Positions 52,931-60,201 of a stretch of DNA of 64,000 nucleotides are shown in pieces (position 1 is the stretch's first letter; each line of letters starts with the position of its first letter). The DNA is from an uncultured Elusimicrobiales bacterium. GTDB taxonomy: Bacteria > Elusimicrobiota > Elusimicrobia > Elusimicrobiales > Elusimicrobiaceae. The stretch is taken from NCBI GenBank assembly GCA_944324115.1, contig CALUVB010000001.1:62001-126000 (forward strand), written 5' to 3'. A program made the position numbers and the translations under genes. The notes under the pieces were generated by a model. The model worked only from the letters and a program-made list of their open reading frames with translations. It did no database searches and was not told where the DNA came from.

Positions 52931-53513
52931 TTTGGTAAAATTTAGTGCAAGGGTGTTCTTTAAAACATGCTACGATTTCAAAGTGGAAGGGTTGGAAAAT
53001 ATTCCCCCGACCGGCGCTTTGATTATTGCAGGTAACCATTTGTCCAATGCCGATCCCCCAGCTATAGGCGCTTTTGCCGGGCTGGTGCGCGATTCGCGCT
53101 TTATGGCTAAAAAAGAGCTTTTTGCGGTACCGGTGCTGGGTTGGTTTTTCCGCCGATGCGGCTATATTTCCGTGGACCGTAAGCGTACGATAGGCGATTT
53201 TGGCGCTTTAGAAGGCGCCATAGCCGCGCTGAACCGGGGGGAAAGTATAGTTATGTTTCCTGAAGGTACCCGTTCCAAAACCGGGCAGCCTCAAAAGCCG
53301 AAAAGCGGAGTGGGTTTTCTTGTTTATAAAACAGGCGCCCCGGTGTTGCCCGTGAAAGTGCAGGGTACTTTTGGTTGGCCGTGGGTGCGCAAAATACGCG
53401 TTAAATTTGGCCAACCTTTTGTCTTGGAAAAGGATCCGACAGCGGAAGCCAAAGCGCAGTATAAACAATTTGCTAATGAAATCATGGAAAAAATAAATTC
53501 AATTACTATCTAA
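52920..53513 (+). CDS. plsC: 1-acyl-sn-glycerol-3-phosphate acyltransferase
   Basis: PlsC adds the second acyl chain to make phosphatidic acid. The 197-residue product has the HX4D motif as NHLSNADPPA, the acceptor motif FPEGTRSKTG and an intervening FRRCGYISVDR. It overlaps cmk by 11 nt. No obvious N-terminal membrane helix is needed in short PlsC forms. Confidence 0.93.
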   Translation: MLLNLVKFSARVFFKTCYDFKVEGLENIPPTGALIIAGNHLSNADPPAIGAFAGLVRDSRFMAKKELFAVPVLGWFFRRCGYISVDRKRTIGDFGALEGAIAALNRGESIVMFPEGTRSKTGQPQKPKSGVGFLVYKTGAPVLPVKVQGTFGWPWVRKIRVKFGQPFVLEKDPTAEAKAQYKQFANEIMEKINSITI

Positions 53514-53561
53514 ACGGAGGGAACGCGCCCGCCCTGCGGGGTGTGGCGTAAATAAGGACTT

Positions 53562-54752
53562 ATGACTACGACTAACGAAGAAATCAAAAATACAGAAGAA
53601 ACAACCAACGAGCCCGAGATGACGATGGACGAGTTGATTGCCCAACAAGAGTCTTTATCGGAACATCTAAACAAACGTGAGATTGTTGAAGTAACTGTTG
53701 TACAAATTACCGGCGACTACATCTTAGTGGATACCGGCGCCAAGAAAGAAGGAGCTATCGCCGTGTCCGAATTTGACGGGAAAGCATTGCCGGCGGTGGG
53801 GGATAAAGTATCTGCCGTGCTGGTCAAACGCGGTAATGACGAGAGACATTCCATTTTGTCCCATAAAAAAGCACTGGAAATGCAAGGCTGGGATATTTGC
53901 AAACAAGCTTATGAAAATAAAGAACGCGTTAAAGGCGTAATTTTGCAGACGGTAAAAGGCGGCTATATCGTAGATGTATTTGGCGTAAGCGGATTTATGC
54001 CGTTGTCTTTGTCTGAGCTGCATACGGCATATAAACATTATTTGCCGGTGGGGGCCAAGATTAAAGCCGTCATTGTGGAATTTTCTAAAGAAAAACAGAA
54101 ATTGATTGTTTCGCGCAAACAAGTGTTGGAAGAAGACGAAGCGGTCCGCCGTACCGAAGTGTTGGGCGAAATTAAAGAAGGAGACGTTCTCCGTGTAGTC
54201 GTAGCCAAAGTGGATAAAGACCGCCTGTTCTTGCGTTTCCACGGCATTGAAGGCGTGGTAAATATGGAAAATATCGCTTGGAAAGAGCCGGAAGCTTCGT
54301 TAGCCAATTTCCGCCGCGGTCAGCGCTTGAAAGCCAAATTGCTTAAACTGGATAAAGAAGCCCAAAAATTGGAATTTGGCCTCAAACAGCTTTTCTTAAA
54401 TCCGGCCGATGCGCTTAAACGCCGCTATCCGTATAAGAGCTCTGTAAAAGCCACAATTACTAAAGTAGATGCCGAAAACGGCGTAGAATGCACCATCGGC
54501 AAGAACAACACCAAGGCTTATATCAGCCCCTTTGAAATGGGCCGTGATTTTAGCGCCAATGTGGGCGATGTTATAACGGCTTTGGTAGTTGGGGTGGATC
54601 CGGAAACCTTTACAGTCAATCTCTCTGTAAAGAAATATGACCAAGTGCAAAACCGAAAAGTCGTTGCGCAGTATTTGAAACAAGCCCCGCGCCCGACGTT
54701 GGGACAGCTCTTGGAAGATTCTTTTAATACGGAAGAATCAGAAGAGAAATAG
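53562..54752 (+). CDS. rpsA: 30S ribosomal protein S1 (four S1 domains)
   Basis: The 396-residue product contains four OB-fold S1 motifs in tandem, at about residues 40-110, 120-190, 205-275 and 285-355. Characteristic strands are GDYILVDTGAKKEGAIAVSE, GGYIVDVFGVSGFMPLS, DRLFLRFHGIEGVVNMEN and VECTIGKNNTKAYISPFEM. The acidic tail ends NTEESEEK. E. coli S1 has six domains, so this is a shorter, Firmicutes-like form. S1 helps unwind mRNA leaders. In a genome with predicted leaderless transcripts a reduced S1 is worth noting. Confidence 0.9.
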   Translation: MTTTNEEIKNTEETTNEPEMTMDELIAQQESLSEHLNKREIVEVTVVQITGDYILVDTGAKKEGAIAVSEFDGKALPAVGDKVSAVLVKRGNDERHSILSHKKALEMQGWDICKQAYENKERVKGVILQTVKGGYIVDVFGVSGFMPLSLSELHTAYKHYLPVGAKIKAVIVEFSKEKQKLIVSRKQVLEEDEAVRRTEVLGEIKEGDVLRVVVAKVDKDRLFLRFHGIEGVVNMENIAWKEPEASLANFRRGQRLKAKLLKLDKEAQKLEFGLKQLFLNPADALKRRYPYKSSVKATITKVDAENGVECTIGKNNTKAYISPFEMGRDFSANVGDVITALVVGVDPETFTVNLSVKKYDQVQNRKVVAQYLKQAPRPTLGQLLEDSFNTEESEEK

Positions 54753-54767
54753 TTTAGATTGTAATTG

Positions 54768-54796
54768 AAAAGCCCCGCCCAAAGCGGGGCTTTTTG
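54768..54796 (+). terminator. Terminator after rpsA
   Basis: AAAAGCCCCGC (54768-54778) pairs with GCGGGGCTTTT (54784-54794), followed by T. Confidence 0.92.
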
Positions 54797-54825
54797 TTGG
54801 CGGATTCTGCTGGTTTTTAAATGAC

Positions 54826-54860
54826 TTGCATTGTTTTTTTTTTTTTTATTAATTTTGAAT
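54826..54860 (+). promoter_or_regulatory. Poly-T promoter region of pilin 2
   Basis: A TTGCAT (54826-54831) is followed by an uninterrupted run of 14 T (54834-54847) and a TATTAATTT segment that could supply a -10. The ATG follows at 54861 with no ribosome site. The layout parallels the T-tract spacer of pilin 1, but the -10 is uncertain. Confidence 0.4.
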
Positions 54861-55439
54861 ATGAACAAAATTTATCAAAAAGACATTCCTTTTGTTAAAA
54901 ACCACTTTAAATGCGTTTTAGGCGGTTTTACGCTGATTGAACTTTTGGTAGTAGTGTTAATTATTGGTATTTTGGCAGCCATTGCACTGCCGCGATATCA
55001 AGCGGCAACAGATAAAGCTGCTTTAAGTTGTATCATGCCTATTTTGAGAACGTTAAATGATGCGCAGGAAATTACGGCTATGGAGAAAGGTTACCCTGCT
55101 TACGTGGAGGGAGACCCCGTCGCCAGCTACTTTCATTTTGAAGACTTACCAGTAAAAGTCCCAACTACTGATTGGGAAGAATGTAAAAATACGGATATAT
55201 GTAATGTATCCTGCGCAGGAAGGAGATTTAATCTGGTGTTGCGCAATGACAACACTTGGGCTAATTTCTCTTGGGGCTCTAATGGAGAACTGAAACGTTT
55301 GGGTTACAGAGGAGATAAAACCGATAAAAAATTTACCCTGCAGTGCCCGCCTGACGACAGCCGCTGCAATCGCTTAGGGAAAAACCTGGGGACCCCTTGT
55401 ACTTGGTTTGTTGGAAATTATAATTACTATTGTTTTTAG
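54861..55439 (+). CDS. Type IV pilin-like protein 2 with long leader
   Basis: The 192-residue product carries the same prepilin core as pilin 1 (GG then [20 protein letters not shown], Glu5 present) but after a 22-residue leader ([20 protein letters not shown] then GG). Leaders of type IVa pilins are usually about 6 residues, so the leader is unusual. No closer Met exists. The globular part has six Cys, including [11 protein letters not shown]. It lies alone between rpsA and queH. Confidence 0.88.
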   Translation: MNKIYQKDIPFVKNHFKCVLGGFTLIELLVVVLIIGILAAIALPRYQAATDKAALSCIMPILRTLNDAQEITAMEKGYPAYVEGDPVASYFHFEDLPVKVPTTDWEECKNTDICNVSCAGRRFNLVLRNDNTWANFSWGSNGELKRLGYRGDKTDKKFTLQCPPDDSRCNRLGKNLGTPCTWFVGNYNYYCF

Positions 55440-55529
55440 ATAATTAAAAGCAGGCAAAGTTTTCCCATTTTTTACTTCGCCGTAAAGCGGAGTTGTCTGA
55501 TGTTTTGGCGTGGGGTATGTTGTAATTGA

Positions 55530-55535
55530 TATAAT
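55530..55535 (+). promoter_or_regulatory. -10 element of queH, predicted leaderless
   Basis: A perfect TATAAT, then TTGTAT (6 nt), then ATG 55542. TTGGCG at 55505 could be the -35, but with a 19-nt spacer. Confidence 0.6.
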
Positions 55536-55541
55536 TTGTAT

Positions 55542-56090
55542 ATGGAAAAACTGCTCCTTTTGTCTTGTTGTGCGCCGTGCTCGTGCGGAGTGATTGAGAA
55601 GTTAGCCCGGCAGGGACGCACTTTTACTGTGTTGTTTTATAATCCCAATATTGATACGGAATCGGAATACCAGAAGCGTTTGGCGGAAAATAAACGCGTT
55701 TGTGCGCGTTTTGGCGTACCGTTTGCGCAGCTGCCATATGAGCCGGAAGTGTGGCAAAACGCTGTCAAAGGCTTGGAAGCAGAGCCGGAACGAGGCAAAC
55801 GCTGTTCTGTCTGCTTTGGTCTGCGTTTGGCGCGCGCTGCACGCTATGCCAAGGAAAACGGGTTTACTGTTTTTTCCTCCGTATTGGGTATTTCCCGTCA
55901 TAAAGATTTGGCGCAAGTCAATGAACAGGCGTTGCAAGCGGCGCAAAAAGAAGGTATCCCGTACGATTTAACTAACTGGCGCAAAGGGGGCACGGAACAA
56001 GTGAAAACAGTCCTAATGCGGGATATGCAGATTTATAATCAGACCTATTGCGGCTGCCCCTACAGTCACCGTACAAAAAATAATTCCTAG
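55542..56090 (+). CDS. queH: Epoxyqueuosine reductase QueH
   Basis: QueH (DUF208) is the cobalamin-independent enzyme for the last step of queuosine synthesis on tRNA. The 182-residue product has the paired Cys motifs LLSCCAPCSC, GKRCSVCFGLRLARAARYA and TYCGCPYS, plus FYNPNIDTESEYQKRL, all typical of the family. The start is ATG 55542, set by TATAAT 6 nt upstream; an in-frame TTG at 55536 is rejected. It complements queD and queE at 37701-38673. Confidence 0.93.
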   Translation: MEKLLLLSCCAPCSCGVIEKLARQGRTFTVLFYNPNIDTESEYQKRLAENKRVCARFGVPFAQLPYEPEVWQNAVKGLEAEPERGKRCSVCFGLRLARAARYAKENGFTVFSSVLGISRHKDLAQVNEQALQAAQKEGIPYDLTNWRKGGTEQVKTVLMRDMQIYNQTYCGCPYSHRTKNNS

Positions 56091-56382
56091 TATCGTTGCG
56101 CCGCTTTTGCCGGTTGCACAAGGCCGCTGCCCGGATAATAGGGGCTGGAAAAATGTTTTGTGTATTGGGCCCCGGTGGGGGAGGCGGCATTTTTTGCAGG
56201 GGGACCTTTTGCCACGGGATTTCTTGGCCCCTTACAAGTCCGCCCGAGCAGCAATTGAGTGGCACGGAAGTCCCTTTCTGATTTGGAAGTGTTTGAAGGA
56301 AAAGAATGAATATGGGGTAGAAATATGCGGAGATACGGATTTTTTGTCGGAAAAAGGGCTGAATTTGCCCCGCATGTTACCA
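56091..56382. other. Non-coding spacer after queH
   Basis: About 290 nt. Several overlapping open frames exist on both strands, but none has a start signal or family resemblance. Nothing else recognised. Confidence 0.5.
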
Positions 56383-56408
56383 AAAACCCCGCCGGTAGGC
56401 GGGGTTTT
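56383..56408 (-). terminator. Terminator after the POT transporter gene
   Basis: AAAACCCCGCC (56383-56393) pairs with GGCGGGGTTTT (56398-56408) around GGTA, between convergent queH and the POT gene. Confidence 0.9.
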
Positions 56409-56421
56409 GATTAGTAAGAAT

Positions 56422-57873
56422 TTAATGCACGCCGTGCATCCATTTTTTAATGCCTTTCATGCTGATAATCAGTATGCCCGATACCAGCAACGGCACCACC
56501 ACCAGCCACAGGAAAAACTGCACATTGCTGATTTTCTGAAAGTAGCCGGAATAAACGCCCGCCAGCTTATTGGCAGCCGCATTGGAGAGAAACCATACTC
56601 CCATTAAGAGCGACACAAAACGCGCCGGGGCCAGTTTGGTTACCATGGATTTTCCCACCGGAGAAATGCAGAGTTCTCCAAATGTATGGAACAAATAAGC
56701 AAATGCCAAATAGAACAGACTGATTTTGGCATTGCCAATTAATGCAAACGCGCCCAACAGCATGACGGCAAATCCCGCCGCCAAGAGCCATAAAGATACG
56801 ACGAATTTGGCGGGAGTGGAAGGTTCTTTTCCTTTACGAGCCAGGCTAATCCACAGTTTGGAAAACAAAGGCGCAAAAATGACAATATAGAGCGGATTTA
56901 ATGATTGGAACCAGTTGGCCGGTATTTCCCAGCTCCACGAGCCCAGCGTAATAACACGGTTTGTATATTCATAGGCGAATAAATTCAATGCCGCTCCTGC
57001 CTGCTCAAACGCCGCCCAAAAGAAAATAGTAAAAAACGCCATGATGGCAATGACGGCGATTTTTTGTTTTTCTTCTGTTGTCAGCGGAGCTTGATTTTGC
57101 GTCTGGGGGGGTTGGCGGGTTTTCATATATGTGATATAGAGCGCCGCCAGTACGGCCGCACAAATCCAAGCCGTCGTTTGGCAGCCTTTCATATACAATG
57201 CAATTACTCCCGCGCCCAACAAAATAGCCCACAGGGCCGGATCTTTGTAAAACACGGGTTTTTCTGTGGGCGGGAGCCCTTTGCCGGACAAGAATTTCTT
57301 TTGTCCGAACACAAAAGTCGCCAGTCCCAGCAACATGCCCACCCCGGCAATCCAAAACGCTGCTTGGTAATTGTTTTGAGAGGCGAAATATCCTACCGCC
57401 AACGGCCCAAAGAATGCGCCGATATTGACGCTCATGTAAAAAATGGTAAATCCGCCGTCGCGGCGCGGGTCATTTTTTTCATATAATTGTCCGACGATAG
57501 CTGTTACGTTGGGCTTAAAAAACCCATTTCCTAAAATCAGCAGCCCCATAGCGGCATAGAGCATGCCTACGGTAGGTATACTCATGACAAACATACCTGC
57601 GGCAATCAGCACGGAGCCTAAAATAATAGACCAGCGCTGTCCTAAATAGCGGTCTGCCAGAAATCCCCCCAGCAGTGTGGACAAATATACCAAACTGGTA
57701 AACGTACCGTACACATTGGCGGCGCCGGTTTTGTCCATTTGCAGCAAATACACCATATACAGAATGAGGATACTGCGCATGGCGTAGTAGCTGAAGCGTT
57801 CCCACATTTCAGTGAAGAATACCAGCCACAAGGCCACGGGTTGTTTTTCTTGAATCACTTGGTCTTGCGTCAT
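56422..57873 (-). CDS. Proton-dependent oligopeptide transporter (POT/PTR family)
   Basis: This 483-residue membrane protein imports di- and tripeptides with protons. It has the POT signature in the first helix as EMWERFSYYAMRSILILYM (ExxERFxYY), the loop GGFLADRYLGQRW, and a second family motif GNGFFKPNVTAIVG. FTIFYMSVNIGAFFGPLA follows. Start ATG 57873 has AGGAGG upstream. Together with the Opp system at 24767 and several peptidases this points to peptide-based nutrition. Confidence 0.94.
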   Translation of the reverse strand: MTQDQVIQEKQPVALWLVFFTEMWERFSYYAMRSILILYMVYLLQMDKTGAANVYGTFTSLVYLSTLLGGFLADRYLGQRWSIILGSVLIAAGMFVMSIPTVGMLYAAMGLLILGNGFFKPNVTAIVGQLYEKNDPRRDGGFTIFYMSVNIGAFFGPLAVGYFASQNNYQAAFWIAGVGMLLGLATFVFGQKKFLSGKGLPPTEKPVFYKDPALWAILLGAGVIALYMKGCQTTAWICAAVLAALYITYMKTRQPPQTQNQAPLTTEEKQKIAVIAIMAFFTIFFWAAFEQAGAALNLFAYEYTNRVITLGSWSWEIPANWFQSLNPLYIVIFAPLFSKLWISLARKGKEPSTPAKFVVSLWLLAAGFAVMLLGAFALIGNAKISLFYLAFAYLFHTFGELCISPVGKSMVTKLAPARFVSLLMGVWFLSNAAANKLAGVYSGYFQKISNVQFFLWLVVVPLLVSGILIISMKGIKKWMHGVH

Positions 57874-57984
57874 GCTTCCTCCTAAACACAAAGATAGTAC
57901 ACTTTACTAAATTTTGCCGTTTGAAGGGGGGAGATTTTTTGATTTCAATCCCTGTTGCGGGGCCGCGCATATATGCAAGCGCAT

Positions 57985-58013
57985 AAAAAAGCCCCCGTTT
58001 GCGGGGGCTTTTT
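57985..58013 (-). terminator. Terminator after the MBL lipoprotein gene
   Basis: AAAAAAGCCCCCG (57985-57997) pairs with CGGGGGCTTTTT (58002-58013) around TTTG, 1 nt beyond the gene's stop on the minus strand. Confidence 0.92.
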
Positions 58014-58014
58014 G

Positions 58015-58728
58015 TTACTTGATTGTTATATTGGGACCGACAGCGGATTGCAGTTTTATTTTATCCACATTTTCATAATGGTAGGGATAAAGCACTTTGG
58101 GCTGCAGCCGTTTGGCAGCATCTACAAACATTTCATCTGTCATGGTATAGGGCAGATTTTTGGGCAGGAAGGCCACATTCACGCCGGCAATATCTGCCAT
58201 TTCGGGGATATTTTCCGTATCTCCCGCCAAATAAAGGCGCCAATCCCCAAAGTGCAAAACATAACCATTCCCCCAGCCTTTTGGGTGCCAAAATTTGCCG
58301 TTAGGCTGTTTGTGCACTATATTGTAAGCTGGTACGGCTTCTATTTGTATATCCTGCCACTTGAATGTTTGTCCGTTTTCTAATGCCGAAGTTCCTTGCG
58401 GTAGTTCTTTGGCGGCAGAAACGGAAGCCACGAAAGCAGTATTTTCTTTTTGGGTTTCTTTCCATGCTTTTTGATCCAAGTGGTCATAATGGTCATGTGT
58501 AATGAGGACCAAGTCCGCTTTGGGCAATGCCGTATAGTCTGCAATTGCGGAATACGGATCCACTTGAATAGTCTTCCCATTCCAGCTGATTTGCACCGAA
58601 CCGTGCCCCAGCGGCAATACATAAACATCTCCGACAGATGTCTGGTATAGATCTCCTTGTGGTGTCTGCATAGTACAACCTCCCACCATGAAGAGCAATA
58701 TCCCTGCAAGCAGGGCCATTGGTTTCAT
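58015..58728 (-). CDS. Metallo-beta-lactamase-fold lipoprotein (UlaG-like)
   Basis: The 237-residue product has a lipoprotein signal (LLAGILLFMVGGC) and an MBL-fold hydrolase domain with THDHYDHLD (HxHxDH zinc motif), a middle His in NIVHKQPN and YLAGDTENIPEM, and a late YPYHYEN. It resembles UlaG/YtnP-like MBL proteins. The substrate is unknown. ATG 58728 follows AAGGGGGA. It is 10 nt after the nucleoside phosphorylase gene and probably co-transcribed. Confidence 0.88.
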   Translation of the reverse strand: MKPMALLAGILLFMVGGCTMQTPQGDLYQTSVGDVYVLPLGHGSVQISWNGKTIQVDPYSAIADYTALPKADLVLITHDHYDHLDQKAWKETQKENTAFVASVSAAKELPQGTSALENGQTFKWQDIQIEAVPAYNIVHKQPNGKFWHPKGWGNGYVLHFGDWRLYLAGDTENIPEMADIAGVNVAFLPKNLPYTMTDEMFVDAAKRLQPKVLYPYHYENVDKIKLQSAVGPNITIK

Positions 58729-58738
58729 GAATCCCCCT

Positions 58739-60052
58739 TTATTTAATAATACTGTGTACCAAGCGGTACGGTTTCGGTTTGGCAGCTGTAATTTTAACGG
58801 CCTGCGCAAACAATTCCGCCCCCGCCTCTAAACGTTTGGGGTCAGAGGCGTACAGCGTGGCGATGACATCGCCTTTTTTTACGGCATCGCCGGCTTTTTT
58901 GTGCAGCCAAATGCCCGCACCGTAGTCAATTTCATCTTCCATGCGGTCCCGGCCGGCCCCCAACAATACCCCGGCGCGGCCCGTGAGTTTAGCGTCAATG
59001 AATCCGACATACCCTTTCTTGTCTGCTTTAAATTCATAAGAAAGCTTGGCGTTTTTAAGGTATTTTTCGGGCTCGTCTGCCACATGGGGGTTGCCGCCTT
59101 GCCATTTGACCATTTGGCGGAATTTTTCCAGCGCGCTTCCATCGGCTATATATCCTTCCAATAGTTTTAGCGCTTTGTCCAAATTCGTTTCCCGGCCGCT
59201 GATTACCAACATATGGGCGCCCGTTTCAATTACGGCTTCATAAAAATCTGGGGCCAATTCTTTGTGCCCTTTCAGAATTTGTATTGTTTGGTACATTTCG
59301 TTGGCATTTCCTATGGCGCGGCCTAAAGGCTGGTCCATATAAGTAATCAGTGCGCGGCAGTTTAAGCCCAGCATTTTGGCGGTGGCTACTAAAGCTTTGG
59401 CCAGCTTCTTGCTGTCTTCTAATTTTTGCATGAATGCGCCAGAGCCGTATTTAACGTCCATCAACAGGCTGTCCACTCCTTCGGCATATTTTTTAGATAA
59501 AATGCTGGCCACAATCAGCGGGCGGCTTTCTACTGTACCGGTAGCGTCACGCAGGGAATAAAGTTTGCGGTCGGCTGGGGCCAAGTCTTTGGTTTGGCCG
59601 AACATACAAACGCCCAGCTTCTGAATCTGGCGGTAAATCAATTTGGAGGGAATGCGGATTTCAAAATTTTTGATAGATTCCAATTTGTCCAGTGTTCCGC
59701 CCGTATGTCCCAGCCCGCGGCCGGACATCATCGGCACAGCCACTGAAGCGCAAGCCACCAGCGGAGCCAGCGGCAAAGATACGCCGTCTCCTACACCCCC
59801 TGTGGAATGTTTGTCCACTTTTGGCATATCAACGTCTGAAAAATCCAACCGCGCGCCCGAATGGGCCATTGCCTTGGTGAGCAGGGCGGTTTCTTTATCT
59901 GAAAGCGGATTTAAAAAACAGGCCATTAAAAAGGCCGACAGCTGATAATCCGGAACGGTTCCATGGGCTGCGGCCTGCGCGACAAAATTAAACTCTTCTG
60001 CGTTTAGTTGCTTTCCATTGCGTTTCTTTATAATGATATCAATCATTCTCAT
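58739..60052 (-). CDS. deoA: Pyrimidine-nucleoside / thymidine phosphorylase
   Basis: The 437-residue enzyme cleaves pyrimidine nucleosides with phosphate. It has DIIIKKRNGKQLNAEEFNF, the phosphate-site block DKHSTGGVGDGVSLPLAPLV, the family signature SGRGLGHTGGTLDKLESI, and DVKYGSGAFM. The C-terminal PYNP domain includes the biotinyl-like GIWLHKKAGDAVKKGDVIAT. Start ATG 60052 follows GGAGGAGG; the in-frame extension to 60091 is rejected. Bacillus-type PyNP specificity for uridine as well as thymidine is possible. Confidence 0.93.
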   Translation of the reverse strand: MRMIDIIIKKRNGKQLNAEEFNFVAQAAAHGTVPDYQLSAFLMACFLNPLSDKETALLTKAMAHSGARLDFSDVDMPKVDKHSTGGVGDGVSLPLAPLVACASVAVPMMSGRGLGHTGGTLDKLESIKNFEIRIPSKLIYRQIQKLGVCMFGQTKDLAPADRKLYSLRDATGTVESRPLIVASILSKKYAEGVDSLLMDVKYGSGAFMQKLEDSKKLAKALVATAKMLGLNCRALITYMDQPLGRAIGNANEMYQTIQILKGHKELAPDFYEAVIETGAHMLVISGRETNLDKALKLLEGYIADGSALEKFRQMVKWQGGNPHVADEPEKYLKNAKLSYEFKADKKGYVGFIDAKLTGRAGVLLGAGRDRMEDEIDYGAGIWLHKKAGDAVKKGDVIATLYASDPKRLEAGAELFAQAVKITAAKPKPYRLVHSIIK

Positions 60053-60201
60053 AAGTACGGCCTCCTCCACCGAGGGGTGGACTATCAGCATAGCATATTA
60101 AACCTGCTTTGAGAAGCCCCCCGGCAAGGCAGAATGTTTTTTATGTTAAAATAAAAGAGTCAATATGCTTGTTTTGCAGTTTCAAACAGAGGAAAATGAT
60201 T

